Source of the DNA: Micromonospora sp. CCTCC AA 2012012
GTDB lineage: Bacteria > Actinomycetota > Actinomycetes > Mycobacteriales > Micromonosporaceae
Length of the DNA stretch: 64,000 nucleotides
Reading direction: 5' to 3'
Assembly: GCF_040499845.1 (NCBI RefSeq)
Contig: NZ_CP159342.1
Span: 5,332,001-5,396,000 of the forward strand
Shown in pieces: positions 35,048 through 44,237 of the stretch; the first letter of the stretch is position 1; each line of letters opens with the position of its first letter. The notes under the pieces are model-generated. The model saw nothing but the letters and a program-made list of their open reading frames with translations, had not been told where the DNA came from and ran no database searches. Both the position numbers and the translations under genes were made by a program.

Positions 35048-35908
35048 TCAGTCGGTGCCGCTCAGCCGCTGCCCCCCGGTATAGACGTTCATCGTCCGGC
35101 CGCGCAGGAAGCCGACCAGGGTCATCCCCGCCTCGTCGGCCAGCTCGACGGCGAGGGTGCTGGGCGCCGAGACGGCCGCCAGCAGGGGCACCCCGGCCAT
35201 CCAGGCCTTCTGCGTCAGCTCGAAGCTGGCCCGGCCGGAGACCAGCAGCACGTGCCCGGCCAGCGGCAGCCGGCGTTCCCGCACCGCCCAGCCGATCACC
35301 TTGTCCACCGCGTTGTGCCGGCCCACGTCCTCGCGGAGCACCACCAGTTCACCGGCGGCGGTGAAGAGCCCGGCCGCGTGCAGCCCACCGGTGCGGTCGA
35401 AGGCCCGCTGCGCCGCCCGCAGCCGATCCGGCAGCGCGACCAGCGTGTCGGCCGGCACGACCAGCGGGTCGTCGACGACGGCGAAGCGCGACCGGGTCCG
35501 CACCGAGTCGATGCTCGCCTTGCCGCAGACCCCGCACGAACTGGTCGTGTAGAAGTTGCGGGAGACGTCGGTGACGGGCGGCGGCACGCCCGGGGCGAGC
35601 ACCACGTCGGCGACGTTGTAGGTGTTCGGGGTGTCCGCGCCCGCGCAGAGCTGGGCGGTGTGCACGTCGTCGGCGGAGCCGATCAGCCCTTCGGTGAGCA
35701 GGAAGCCGATCGCCAGGTCGAGGTCGTCGCCGGGGGTCCGCATGGTCACCGCGAGTGGCTTGCGCCGGCCGGGACCTCCCGGTCCCACCCGGATCTCCAA
35801 CGGCTCCTCGACGGCCAGGGTGTCCTGGCGGCGTACCCGGGCGCGTCCGTCCCCCGCCGCGTCCAGGTCGATCCGCTGCACGCCCCGCCGGTCAGTCGCC
35901 CGTCCCAT
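35048..35908 (-). CDS. fdhD: Formate dehydrogenase accessory sulfurtransferase FdhD
   Basis: Transfers sulfur to the Moco of formate dehydrogenase. The 286 residues contain the active-site CGVCGK loop (about 128-133), the N-terminal EEPLEIRV and [19 protein letters not shown], and the [29 protein letters not shown] and [11 protein letters not shown] blocks. Start ATG 35908. It is divergent from mobA (84-base gap). No formate dehydrogenase gene is in view. Confidence 0.95.
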   Translation of the reverse strand: MGRATDRRGVQRIDLDAAGDGRARVRRQDTLAVEEPLEIRVGPGGPGRRKPLAVTMRTPGDDLDLAIGFLLTEGLIGSADDVHTAQLCAGADTPNTYNVADVVLAPGVPPPVTDVSRNFYTTSSCGVCGKASIDSVRTRSRFAVVDDPLVVPADTLVALPDRLRAAQRAFDRTGGLHAAGLFTAAGELVVLREDVGRHNAVDKVIGWAVRERRLPLAGHVLLVSGRASFELTQKAWMAGVPLLAAVSAPSTLAVELADEAGMTLVGFLRGRTMNVYTGGQRLSGTD

Positions 35909-35992
35909 CCCGCCATCCTGCCCCGCCCACCCGGGGATCCGCACGGCGACCGTGGTCGGCGGCCACCGGGCGGCGCGGCTAGCGTGGGGCGG

Positions 35993-36592
35993 GTGACGAC
36001 GTACGCGGCGGTGGTGCTCGCGGGAGGCGCGGCCCGGCGGATGGGCGGGGTGGACAAGCCCGCGCTCCCGGTCGGTGGCCGGCCGATGCGGGACCGGGTG
36101 CTGGCCGCGGTCGCCGACGCGGAACCACGCGTGCTGGTCGGGCCGGTGGACGGGGCGCCCCCGGGGGTGCGGGTGACCCGCGAGCAGCCTCCCGGCGGCG
36201 GACCCGTCGCCGCCACCGCCGCCGGACTGGCCCTGCTCGACCCCGGTACGACCACCGTGGCCCTGCTCGCCGGCGACCTGCCGCTGCTCACCGCCGATGC
36301 GGTGGCCGACCTGCTCCGGCGGCTCGCCGGGTCGACCGCCGACGGGGTCTGCCACCTCGATGGTGACGGCCGCCTTCAGCAGCTCTGCGGGGTGTGGCGG
36401 GTCGCCGCGCTGCGGGCCGCCCTGGACCGGCTCGCCGCCGAGCGCGGCGGGACGCTCGACGGGGCCCCGTTCCGGGCGCTGCTCGGCGGGCTGACCGTGC
36501 TGGAGGTGCCGTGGTCGGGCTCGGGTCCGCCGCCCTGGTTCGACTGCGACACTGACGAGGACGTACGCCGGGCCGAGGAGTGGACACGATGA
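35993..36592 (+). CDS. mobA: Molybdenum cofactor guanylyltransferase MobA
   Basis: Attaches GMP to molybdopterin to form the MGD cofactor used by formate dehydrogenase-type enzymes. The 199 residues begin with the nucleotidyltransferase signature [22 protein letters not shown] and continue with [14 protein letters not shown] and a C-terminal [10 protein letters not shown]. Start GTG 35993. Its stop overlaps the next start (ATGA, 36589-36592). Confidence 0.93.
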   Translation: MTTYAAVVLAGGAARRMGGVDKPALPVGGRPMRDRVLAAVADAEPRVLVGPVDGAPPGVRVTREQPPGGGPVAATAAGLALLDPGTTTVALLAGDLPLLTADAVADLLRRLAGSTADGVCHLDGDGRLQQLCGVWRVAALRAALDRLAAERGGTLDGAPFRALLGGLTVLEVPWSGSGPPPWFDCDTDEDVRRAEEWTR

Positions 36593-36846
36593 CGGTGATG
36601 GACGAGTGGGTCACGGCGGCCTGCGCCGAGCTGGAGCTGGACCCGGCCGAGGTGTCGGTGCCGGTGGTGCTCGACCTGGCCAAGGACGTGGCCCACCAGG
36701 TGCTGCGGCCCGGCGCCCCGGTCAGCGCCTACCTGCTGGGGCTCGCGGTCGGTCGGGGCGCCGACCTCGCCACGGCGGCCTCCCGGCTCAGTGGGCTCGC
36801 GGCGAGCTGGCCGGTGCAGCTCGACGGGACCAGCCTCGCCGGGTGA
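36589..36846 (+). CDS. DUF6457 small protein coupled to mobA
   Basis: An 85-residue, mostly helical acidic protein ([50 protein letters not shown]) of the DUF6457 type. ATG 36589 overlaps the mobA stop by four bases, so translation is coupled. This fixed association suggests an accessory role in MGD formation or delivery. That is inference from context; no catalytic residues are visible. Confidence 0.88.
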   Translation: MTVMDEWVTAACAELELDPAEVSVPVVLDLAKDVAHQVLRPGAPVSAYLLGLAVGRGADLATAASRLSGLAASWPVQLDGTSLAG

Positions 36847-36931
36847 CCCCGGGAGGGTGTCCGATCCCGGTCCGGGCTGATTCGACCCCCGTCCCCCGTG
36901 GGTAGGGTGGCGGTGACGGACGGAGGCGATC

Positions 36932-38035
36932 ATGACGGCAGACCACCCCTCGGCACCTACCGATGACCGCGCCGGCGAGACGCCGGAGCAGTACGAGTCG
37001 ATCCTGCTGGACGAGCCGACCACGGCCGACCTGCGGGCCAAGGTGACGGAGGCGTGGCGGGACTTCGCCCGGGCGCTCGCCGACCGGCTGCGGGCGCTGC
37101 CCACCGGCGCGCACGTCGAGCTGACCCTCGACCCGACCGCCTCCGGCACCGGGGACGCCGTCTATTCGATCAGCGTGGACGTCGGCGCGGAGGGGCGGCT
37201 CGCCGCGCGGGCGGTCGGCAACGCGACCCTGCCGCCGGGTTACCGGCTGGACCGGGCGGCGGTGGCCGACATGGTCGCGCTCGGCTGGTCCCCGCCCGGC
37301 GTGGTCGCGGGCTCGGGCGAGCACTTCGGCCTGGACGCTCCCACCAGCGAGTCGAGCCGGCTCGCGGCGGTGCTGTCCCGCACGCTCCGCGACGTCTACG
37401 GGGCGCCGCACCCGGCGTTCCTGGTCTATCTGGTGCACGACGCGGAGGGCGAGCCGCTGCCGGTGGAGCCGCTGGGCACCGCGCGCAGCGAGTTCGGCCC
37501 GGACCGGGACGTCGAGGCGGACCTCGACGAGGCGTTGGCCGCGGCGGCGACCGCGCAGGCCGGTGAGAACGACGTGCTGGCCTTGGAGGAGCGGGTCCGC
37601 ACCGTCGTCTCCACCATGCTCAAGTCGCAGTCGGACCAGTTGCAGGTCGACTCCGACGGTGACATCAACATCCGGGCCGGCTCCGCGATGGTCTTCGTCC
37701 GGGTCCGCGACAATCCGCCGCTGGTGGACGTCTTCTCCCCGGTGCTCACCGAGGTCGAGCCGACCGAGCGGCTCTACGTCAAGCTCTCCGAGCTGACCAA
37801 CCGGATGCCGATCGGCCGGCTCTACTGCGCCGACGACACGGTCTGGGCGTCGATCCCGGTCTTCGGGCGCAACTTCCAGGCCACCCACCTGATGCTCGCC
37901 GTGCAGGTGATGACCGGGTTGGCCGACGAGCTGGACGACCGGCTGCACGGCGAGTTCGGCGGCAAGCGCTTCTTCGGCGAGGGGGACAAGCCGACCCGTT
38001 CGTCGGACGAGCACCGCACCGGCATGTACCTCTGA
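36932..38035 (+). CDS. TY-chaperone/YbjN-like peptide-binding protein
   Basis: A 367-residue soluble protein with two regions: an N-terminal alpha/beta part (about 30-190; AWRDFARALADRLRALPTG, GYRLDRAAVADMVALGW) and a C-terminal YbjN/type-III-chaperone-like fold (about 205-350; DINIRAGSAMVFVRVRDNPPLVDVFSPVL, LYVKLSELTNRMPIGRLYC). Start ATG 36932 with GGAGG upstream. These proteins are thought to bind peptides in actinobacteria; partners unknown. Followed by a bidirectional hairpin. Confidence 0.78.
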   Translation: MTADHPSAPTDDRAGETPEQYESILLDEPTTADLRAKVTEAWRDFARALADRLRALPTGAHVELTLDPTASGTGDAVYSISVDVGAEGRLAARAVGNATLPPGYRLDRAAVADMVALGWSPPGVVAGSGEHFGLDAPTSESSRLAAVLSRTLRDVYGAPHPAFLVYLVHDAEGEPLPVEPLGTARSEFGPDRDVEADLDEALAAAATAQAGENDVLALEERVRTVVSTMLKSQSDQLQVDSDGDINIRAGSAMVFVRVRDNPPLVDVFSPVLTEVEPTERLYVKLSELTNRMPIGRLYCADDTVWASIPVFGRNFQATHLMLAVQVMTGLADELDDRLHGEFGGKRFFGEGDKPTRSSDEHRTGMYL

Positions 38036-38061
38036 CCCCACCCGCACGAACCCCGACGCCA

Positions 38062-38096
38062 CAGATTCAGCGAAAGCGCGTGTTTCGCTGGATCTG
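38062..38096. terminator. Bidirectional hairpin between convergent genes
   Basis: Arms 38062-38075 and 38083-38096 (cagattcagcgaaa / tttcgctggatctg) form 14 bp with one G-U pair around a 7-base loop. The A/T-rich inner end is unusual for the region. It lies between the YbjN-like (+) and beta-propeller (-) genes. Confidence 0.7.
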
Positions 38097-38111
38097 CGTG
38101 GGAGGTGTGCG

Positions 38112-39971
38112 TCAGGTCCAGGGGAGCCAGGCGAGGTCACGCGCGGTGGCCGGGTCGGTGGCCGCCAGCCCGGTCCCGGAGACGGTCCAGAGCGTGCCGT
38201 CCACCAGCAGCGACCGGGTGACCGCACCGCCCTGCCGGTGGGTGACCGTGCCGACCTGACGGATCGCCCGGTCGGTGACGGTGAGCAGGCGGAGGCCGCC
38301 GCCGGTGACGGGCAGCGCCACCAGGCCGGTGGCCGGCTCGAAGAGGAACGCGTGCGGGTCGAACTCGGCGGCCGAGGTGTCGTACGGCTGGTGGTGCCGG
38401 GCCAGCAGACCGGGGTGGGCGGGGTCGTGCACGTCGAAGAGGGAGAGCTGTAGTCCCTGTGCCCGCCCCAGGTCGTCGGCTTCCTGGCCGACGCCGAGCA
38501 GTCGGTCCCCGGGCACCGGGTGCAGGTACGCGGACCAGCCGGTGATCTTCAGTTCGCCGGTGAGCCGGGGCGCGGCGGGGTCGGTCAGGTCGACCACGTA
38601 CAACGGGTCGGTCCGGCGGAAGGTCACCACGTAACCGGTGCCGCCGAGGAAACGGACGGAGGTGATCCGTTCACCCCGGCCGAGGTCGCCCAGTCGGCCC
38701 GTACCGGCGAGCCGGTCGCCGCGGCGGACGAGCACCTGCACGGCGGACCCGGTCACCCCGGTCCCCGGTTCGGTGGAGGTGGTCGCCACCCGCAGGTGGC
38801 CCCGCCACTCGGAGAGCGCGTACTGGTTGAGCAGCGTGCCGGGCACGCTGCCGGCGGCCACGTAGCGGGGGTGGCCGGGGCCGGTGGCGTCGAACTGGTA
38901 GATCGCGGTGCGTTCGGGCCCGGCCCGGCGTGGCCCCGTCCACCCGGGTTGCCGGACCGGCCCGGCCGGCCCGGCGAGGTAGAGGGCGTCGGTCGTGCCG
39001 TAGACGGTGTCGGCGTCGGCGGCGATGCTCACCGGGTCGCCGTCGCCGAGGCGACCGGTGGCGAGGTCGAAGCTGAGCACGGTCAGCAGCCCGACGCCGC
39101 TGCCGGTGGTCGGCCGGCTGAGCCGGTCGCAGCCGACCCGCCCGACGTGGCGTTCCCCGTCGGCGGTCCACTCGTAGCGGGGCAGCCAGGCGTCCAGGCC
39201 GGCGCGGGCGATCACCGCGCGGTTCGCGGCGGTCCGTTCGGCGTCGTCGCGCCGCTCGTCGTACGGGAAGGGGAATCGCGGCTGTGAGCTGACCACGACC
39301 CGGGCGGTCGCGCCGGTCTGCCGCGCGTCGAGCAGGCTCCCCTGGATCCGGTACGTCCCGACCACCGTGGGCCGGCCGGTCAGGTCGACCAGGAGCAGTT
39401 GTGGCCCGTCGGCGCGGGCGGGGCGACCTGCCGGGCCGTCGACCTCGGGTGCGCCCGGGCGGAGCAGCACCAGGGCGCGGTCGCCGTGCAGTAGCAGGTC
39501 GGCCTCGGGCCACCACCGGGCGGGCTGCCCGTCGACGAGGTCGAGTTGCCCGGTCTGTCGCCGGGTGGCCGGGTCGACCACCCGCAGCACGCCCCGGGTG
39601 ACGGTGACGATCCGCCGACCATCGGTCTTCACCAGGTCCGGCTCGTCCGCGCCCGGCTCGTGACTGTTGGTCTGCGAGTGCTCGGGCGCGGTGCTGCCCG
39701 CCGCGTCGGGCCGGGCCGCGACGCCGGCCGGTGTGGCGAGGTCGTCGAGGAGGGCGGCGCGCCAGCCGGCGCCGAAGCCCCACGGCCCGACCGAGGCGGT
39801 GGCCGCCGCCCGCAGTCCGGCGAGCGCCTCCGCGCAGGAGTCGTAGGCGACGAGCCGGACGGTGGACGGGGCCGGGTCGGGTGCGGCCGTCCCGGGGGCG
39901 ACGCCGCTGCCGGCGAGGAGGCTCAGGGCGAGCAGGGTTCCGGTCGCGGCGGAGGCGGTCACCCGTTTCAT
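38112..39971 (-). CDS. Secreted beta-propeller-domain protein
   Basis: A 619-residue exported protein with a Sec signal peptide (MKRVTASAATGTLLALSLLAG, cleavage near the Ala-rich 25-31) and a large beta-propeller of the Beta_propel (DUF2880-type) family: EPDLVKTDGRRIVTVTRGVLRVVD, then repeated blade-like segments (LLLVDLTGRPTVVGTYRIQGSL, LTVLSFDLATGRLGDGDPVSI, VVDLTDPAAPRLTGELKI). Two cysteines early on (SCAEAL) and later (VGCDRL) could pair. No lipobox. Extracellular role unknown. Confidence 0.85.
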   Translation of the reverse strand: MKRVTASAATGTLLALSLLAGSGVAPGTAAPDPAPSTVRLVAYDSCAEALAGLRAAATASVGPWGFGAGWRAALLDDLATPAGVAARPDAAGSTAPEHSQTNSHEPGADEPDLVKTDGRRIVTVTRGVLRVVDPATRRQTGQLDLVDGQPARWWPEADLLLHGDRALVLLRPGAPEVDGPAGRPARADGPQLLLVDLTGRPTVVGTYRIQGSLLDARQTGATARVVVSSQPRFPFPYDERRDDAERTAANRAVIARAGLDAWLPRYEWTADGERHVGRVGCDRLSRPTTGSGVGLLTVLSFDLATGRLGDGDPVSIAADADTVYGTTDALYLAGPAGPVRQPGWTGPRRAGPERTAIYQFDATGPGHPRYVAAGSVPGTLLNQYALSEWRGHLRVATTSTEPGTGVTGSAVQVLVRRGDRLAGTGRLGDLGRGERITSVRFLGGTGYVVTFRRTDPLYVVDLTDPAAPRLTGELKITGWSAYLHPVPGDRLLGVGQEADDLGRAQGLQLSLFDVHDPAHPGLLARHHQPYDTSAAEFDPHAFLFEPATGLVALPVTGGGLRLLTVTDRAIRQVGTVTHRQGGAVTRSLLVDGTLWTVSGTGLAATDPATARDLAWLPWT

Positions 39972-40026
39972 GTCCGGTTCGACGGCGTCCGACCCGCTCC
40001 GGTTCCCGTCCGCCCCGAGGCGGGGA

Positions 40027-40485
40027 TCACGTGGTGGAGGGGCCGACGCCGGGCGACTCGACCAGCCGGGAGAGAACGATGGTGCTGCGGGACGAGGTCA
40101 CGAAGGACTCCGCCCGCAGCCGTTCCAGCGCGTCCTCCAGGTGGGAGATGTCGGCGGCGCGGAGGTGGACGAGGGCGTCCGCCTCGCCGGAGACGGTGTA
40201 CGCGCCGACCACCTCGGGGTGCCGGCGGGCCGCCGCGCCGATCTGGGCGGGGGTGGTCCGGCCGGCGCAGAACAGCTCGACGAAGGCCTCGGTGGTCCAG
40301 CCGACGGCGGCCGGGTCGACCACGGCGGTGAAGCCCCGGATGACGCCGGTGGAGCGGAGTCGGTCGACCCGTCGCTTGACGGCGGGGGCGGAGAGTGACA
40401 CCCGGGTGCCGATGTCGGCGTACGACGCGCGGGCGTCCGCCACGAGCAACGCAATGATTCGCTGGTCGACCGCGTCTATCTGCAA
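40027..40485 (-). CDS. Lrp/AsnC-family transcriptional regulator
   Basis: A 152-residue regulator with an N-terminal HTH (DAVDQRIIALLVADARASYADIGTRVSLSAPAVKRRVDRL) and a C-terminal RAM/ACT-like ligand domain (HPEVVGAYTVSGEADALVHLRA). TTG 40485 is chosen because GAAGGCGGA lies just upstream; TTG 40506 is an alternative. It is divergent from the dimethylargininase gene with a gap of about 70 bases, so it probably controls that gene in response to an amino acid. Confidence 0.9.
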   Translation of the reverse strand: MQIDAVDQRIIALLVADARASYADIGTRVSLSAPAVKRRVDRLRSTGVIRGFTAVVDPAAVGWTTEAFVELFCAGRTTPAQIGAAARRHPEVVGAYTVSGEADALVHLRAADISHLEDALERLRAESFVTSSRSTIVLSRLVESPGVGPSTT

Positions 40486-40553
40486 CGTTCCGCCTTCGGG
40501 AAGCAATGGTTGTGGCTGTTACCAAAGTTCTACCGTACCTACTCTTGGTGACC

Positions 40554-41378
40554 GTGAACCAGCAGCGAGTCCCGCGAAAGCGGACATATCTCATGTGCTC
40601 GCCTGAGCACTTCGCGGTCGAGTACGCCATCAACCCGTGGATGGACGTGACCGCGCCGGTCGACGCCGCGCTGGCGGTCAAGCAGTGGGACCGCCTGCGG
40701 GAGACGCTCGTCGGCCTCGGCCACGAGGTGCACCTGCTCACGCCCGAGGCGGGGCTGCCCGACATGGTCTTCGCGGCCAACGGCGCCTTCGTGGTGGACG
40801 GGACGGTCTACGGCGCCCAGTTCAAGCACGAGCAGCGGGCCGCCGAGGCCGCCGCGCACCGGGCGTTCTACGAGTCGCAGGACTGGCGGTTCATCGCGCC
40901 GAGCGAGACCAACGAGGGCGAGGGCGACTTCGCGTACCTGCCGGAGGCGCACGGCGGCCTGATCCTGGCCGGGCACGGCTTCCGGACCGAGCTGCCGGCG
41001 CACGCCGAGGCGCAGGAGGCGCTGGGCCGGCCGGTGGTGTCGTTGCGCCTGGTCGACCCGCGCTTCTATCACCTGGACGTGGCGCTCGCGTCGATCGACG
41101 ACGAGAACGTCGTCTACTACCCGGGTGCCTTCTCGGCGGCCAGCCAGCGGGTGCTCACCCAGCTCTTCCCCGACGCGGTGCACGCCGACGACTCCGACGC
41201 CCTGGCCTTCGGCCTGAACCTGGTCAGCGACGGCCTCAACGTGGTGCTCAACAGCGAGGCCAGCCGCCTGGCGGGCAAGCTGAAGGCGGCCGGCTACCAC
41301 CCGGTCCCGGTGGAGCTGGCCGAGCTGAAGAAGGGCGGCGGCAGCGTGAAGTGCTGCATCGCCGAGCTGCGCCACTGA
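40554..41378 (+). CDS. ddaH: Dimethylargininase (DDAH)-type amidinohydrolase
   Basis: Hydrolyses methylated arginine (or arginine) to citrulline and amine. The 274 residues have the pentein core: MCSPEHFAVEYAINPWM, MVFAANGAFVVDG, EGEGDFAYL, catalytic His in RFYHLDVALA and C-terminal active-site Cys in GGSVKCCIAE (Cys267/268). GTG 40554 is preferred: no ribosome-binding site is seen, and TACTCT (40540-40545) would start transcription almost at the start codon. GTG 40548 is also possible. Actinobacterial members sit beside Lrp regulators, as here. Confidence 0.92.
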   Translation: MNQQRVPRKRTYLMCSPEHFAVEYAINPWMDVTAPVDAALAVKQWDRLRETLVGLGHEVHLLTPEAGLPDMVFAANGAFVVDGTVYGAQFKHEQRAAEAAAHRAFYESQDWRFIAPSETNEGEGDFAYLPEAHGGLILAGHGFRTELPAHAEAQEALGRPVVSLRLVDPRFYHLDVALASIDDENVVYYPGAFSAASQRVLTQLFPDAVHADDSDALAFGLNLVSDGLNVVLNSEASRLAGKLKAAGYHPVPVELAELKKGGGSVKCCIAELRH

Positions 41379-41391
41379 CCGACACGGCGAA

Positions 41392-41428
41392 CGACGGGCC
41401 GGCCTCCGCGCGGGAGGCCGGCCCGTCG
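41392..41428. terminator. 16-bp hairpin between convergent genes
   Basis: cgacgggccggcctcc (41392-41407) pairs perfectly with 41413-41428 around a GCGCG loop, 13 bases after the ddaH stop and 17 bases from the stop of the facing binding-protein gene. It probably terminates both directions. Confidence 0.8.
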
Positions 41429-41445
41429 GCGTACGGGGGTCGCGC

Positions 41446-42639
41446 TCAGCCGAGCGTGGCCAACTCGCTGATCACCACGTTCGACAGCAGCTGGCCGTCC
41501 TTCTGCACCCGGCGCAGGTACCACTTCTGCTGGGGCGTACGCGGCTGGTTGAACTGCCAGGTGCCGCGCGGGCTGTCGATCTGGCCGACCTTGCCCAGCG
41601 CCAGGTTGAGCTGCTGGGGGTTGGGGTCCGCCCCGGCGATCCGGAGCGCCTTGTCCAGCACCTGTGCCGCGTCGTACGAGGCCATCGCGTAGGTGGTCGG
41701 CGAGTTGTTGTAGGTCTTGCGGTAGGCCGACGCGAAGAGCCGGTTGGCGTTGTTGTTCAGGTCGGCGGAGTAGTTCAGGGCGGTGTCGATGCCGTACCGC
41801 TCGATCGCGCTCGTCTCGCTCTCCAGCGCGTCGAGCACCGGGCCCTCGGTGAGGAACCCGGGGGCGAAGATCCGGCCCCGGTAGCCCTCGGCGTAGAGCT
41901 GCTTGATGAAGTTGACCGCCGCGGTGCCCGAGTAGTGGCAGAAGATCGCGGTCGGCCGGCGGTTCAGCGCGCGGACGATGTAGGGGGAGAAGTCGGCCTT
42001 CGATGTGCTGGTGCTGGTGAGGATCGGTGCCTCGGTGAGCCGCACCCCGCCCACCTCGTAGGCCCGCCGGAAGCCGGCGATCACGTCCAGGCTGCCCTGC
42101 CCCTCCGGCGCCATGATCATCAGCCGTTCGCCGGCCTTGAGGGTCTGCCGGAGGTAGTCGCCGAGCGCCTGACCGGGCTCGTCGAGCACGTACGACGTGC
42201 GCCAGATGTAGACGACGCTCTGCAGGCTGGCCGGGGAGGCGTTGGAGCCGATCAGCGGCACCCGGGCCTGCTCCACCATGTCGCGGATGCCGGACATCGC
42301 GGTCGAGCCGGCCACGCCGGTGAGGGCGATCACGCCCTCCTTGAGCAGCCGGTCGGCGGCGGACTGGGCGCTCTTGACGCTGGTGCCCTCGTCGGCGGGG
42401 ACCAGGGTCACCGGGTGGCCGCCGAGGCGCTGGTCGTTGAGGGCGAGAAAGAGCTGGAAGCCGTTGGTGATCTCGTCACCGATCGGGTCGTTCCCGCCCG
42501 GCGCGATCAGCCCGATCTTGACGGGGCTGCCGGACTCCTTCGCGGCGCTTCCGGAGTCGCTGCCGCAGCCGGCGGCGAGTCCCGTGGTGCCGAGTGCGGC
42601 CAGCAGTTGGAGTGCCCGCCTACGGTTCATCTGCGACAC
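41446..42639 (-). CDS. Branched-chain-amino-acid-type ABC substrate-binding lipoprotein
   Basis: A 397-residue type I periplasmic-binding-protein fold (LivJ/urea/amide family). The N-terminus MSQMNRRRALQLLAALGTTGLAAGCGSD combines a twin-arginine-like NRRRAL motif with a lipobox (LAAGC, Cys about 25), so a Tat-exported lipoprotein is likely. Core motifs include KIGLIAPGGNDPIGDEITNG and GVAGSTAMSGI. GTG 42639 has GGAAGG upstream; ATG 42630 is possible. No permease or ATPase is adjacent, so it is an orphan receptor. Ligand unknown. Confidence 0.88.
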   Translation of the reverse strand: MSQMNRRRALQLLAALGTTGLAAGCGSDSGSAAKESGSPVKIGLIAPGGNDPIGDEITNGFQLFLALNDQRLGGHPVTLVPADEGTSVKSAQSAADRLLKEGVIALTGVAGSTAMSGIRDMVEQARVPLIGSNASPASLQSVVYIWRTSYVLDEPGQALGDYLRQTLKAGERLMIMAPEGQGSLDVIAGFRRAYEVGGVRLTEAPILTSTSTSKADFSPYIVRALNRRPTAIFCHYSGTAAVNFIKQLYAEGYRGRIFAPGFLTEGPVLDALESETSAIERYGIDTALNYSADLNNNANRLFASAYRKTYNNSPTTYAMASYDAAQVLDKALRIAGADPNPQQLNLALGKVGQIDSPRGTWQFNQPRTPQQKWYLRRVQKDGQLLSNVVISELATLG

Positions 42640-42687
42640 CGGTTTCCTTCCACACGCGCTGGCAGGGCTGACCGCCCCACCGGCGTT

Positions 42688-43515
42688 CTACCTGCTTGGC
42701 GACGCTGCGTCAATGCCGGAAAGATCATCGTGCAGGGACCGCAACGCGTCGAGCACCGTCGGCCATGCCGTCGAGCCCGGTGCGATGAGCCCGAAATGCT
42801 CGGATTCGGGCAGCTCAACCAGCGTGACCGGGGAGCCCGCCGCCCGGGCTGCGGCGACCCAGGAACGGCTCATCCCGAGCGGGACCTGGCGGTCCAGCGC
42901 CCCATGCACGACTACTGTGCGTACACGGATCGGCACCAATGCCGATGGATCGGTCGCCGCGTACCGGTCCGGCACCTCGGCCGGGCCACCGCCGAGCAGC
43001 GCGGCCACCGCCCCACCGTCCAGGTCCAGCCGGTACGCCTCGGCCAGGTCGGCCACCGGGGCCAGCGCCAGCACCCCGCCGACCGTGGCCGGGGCCTGTG
43101 CCGCCGCGTACAGCGCCAGGTGTCCGCCGGCCGAGTGGCCGACCAGGATCGGCGGTGCGGCGCTCACCCGGCCGGGCAGCGCCTCGGCGGCCAGCCCGGG
43201 CAGCGCGGCCACCCCGGCGAGCACGTCGGTGAGCGTGCCCGGCCAGCCGCCGCCCGGTTGTCCGGTCCGGCGGTACTCGACCTGGGCGACCGGATGGCCC
43301 AGCGCGGCCAACGCCGCCGCCATCGGGCCGGTGTGGCTCCGGTCGTACTCCGTACGCCAGAAACCACCGTGCACGACGATCACCAGCGGGCGGGGCGGGC
43401 CGCTGCCGGCGGGTCGGCGCAGATCGGCAAGCTGGTCGGGGTGGTCGCCGTAGGCGACCGTCACGTCCGGCGCCGGGGCGGGCCGGGTCAGCACGGCGCG
43501 CGGGTCTGCGGACAT
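42688..43515 (-). CDS. Alpha/beta hydrolase (kynurenine formamidase/esterase-like)
   Basis: A 275-residue alpha/beta-hydrolase. It has the oxyanion motif VIVVHGGFWRTEYDR (HGGxW, as in kynurenine formamidases and related esterases), nucleophile elbow GHSAGG, an acid in VVVHGALDRQVPLG and catalytic His in PESEHFGLI. Start ATG 43515. It is divergent from bpa. HGGFW suggests arylformamidase-like chemistry but no tryptophan genes are near, so the substrate is open. Confidence 0.85.
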   Translation of the reverse strand: MSADPRAVLTRPAPAPDVTVAYGDHPDQLADLRRPAGSGPPRPLVIVVHGGFWRTEYDRSHTGPMAAALAALGHPVAQVEYRRTGQPGGGWPGTLTDVLAGVAALPGLAAEALPGRVSAAPPILVGHSAGGHLALYAAAQAPATVGGVLALAPVADLAEAYRLDLDGGAVAALLGGGPAEVPDRYAATDPSALVPIRVRTVVVHGALDRQVPLGMSRSWVAAARAAGSPVTLVELPESEHFGLIAPGSTAWPTVLDALRSLHDDLSGIDAASPSR

Positions 43516-43609
43516 GCCAGCGACGGTAGCGCGACCCGGGCGGGCCGGTCCGTCCCGGGAGCCGGTCCCGGCGGGTGTGCCGGGCGGGCGCTGGGTAAAG
43601 ATGGTTCCC

Positions 43610-44197
43610 ATGACCGACGCGCGCTCAGCTGGACAGAATGACGAGCCGGGCCAGGAGGGCATCCCCGGCACCGTGGTGGTGGTCGGCCCGGACGGCCGGC
43701 CGGTCGGCGCCGTGCCGACCGAGGAGGGCCACGGCGAGGACCCCACCCGCCTGGTCGAACAGCCGGCCAAGGTGATGCGGATCGGCAGCATGATCAAGCA
43801 GCTGCTGGAGGAGGTCAAGTCCGCTCCGCTCGACGACGCGAGCCGGCACCGGATGCGCGAGATCCACGAACGCTCGATCGTCGAGCTCAAGGAGGGCCTC
43901 GCCCCGGAGCTGCGCGAGGAGCTGGAGCGGCTCTCGCTGCCCTTCGCCGAGGACCAGGCGCCCAGCGAGGGTGAGCTGCGGATCGCCCACGCCCAGCTGG
44001 TCGGCTGGCTGGAGGGGCTGTTCCACGGCATCCAGGCGGCGCTGGTGGCCCAGCAGATGGCCGCCCGGGTGCAGCTGGAGCAGATGCGTTCCGGCCGGCA
44101 GGCGCTCCCCAGCGGGCCGGGCGGGATCATGCCGGGGATGCCCGGCATGGGCCAGCCGCAGGGTGGCGAGGGCCACAGCACCGGCCAGTACCTCTGA
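43610..44197 (+). CDS. bpa: Bacterial proteasome activator Bpa (PafE)
   Basis: Ring-forming, ATP-independent activator of the 20S proteasome. The 195 residues show the helical core VMRIGSMIKQLLEEVKSAPLD and LRIAHAQLVGWLEGLFHGIQAAL, and a Gly/Met/Pro-rich tail ending GQYL, the C-terminal gate-opening motif that docks into the proteasome. Somewhat longer than the mycobacterial protein because of disordered ends. ATG 43610 is chosen; ATG 43601 is in frame. Proteasome genes are not in the window. Confidence 0.93.
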   Translation: MTDARSAGQNDEPGQEGIPGTVVVVGPDGRPVGAVPTEEGHGEDPTRLVEQPAKVMRIGSMIKQLLEEVKSAPLDDASRHRMREIHERSIVELKEGLAPELREELERLSLPFAEDQAPSEGELRIAHAQLVGWLEGLFHGIQAALVAQQMAARVQLEQMRSGRQALPSGPGGIMPGMPGMGQPQGGEGHSTGQYL

Positions 44198-44203
44198 CCT
44201 GGT

Positions 44204-44232
44204 CCGGGCGTCGCGCATCGCGCGGCGCCCGG
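44204..44232. terminator. Hairpin between bpa and the HAD genes
   Basis: ccgggcgtcgcgc (44204-44216) pairs with gcgcggcgcccgg (44220-44232) with one G-U pair and a 3-base loop. It starts 7 bases after the bpa stop and ends 6 bases from the facing stop. Confidence 0.7.
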
Positions 44233-44237
44233 CCCGC

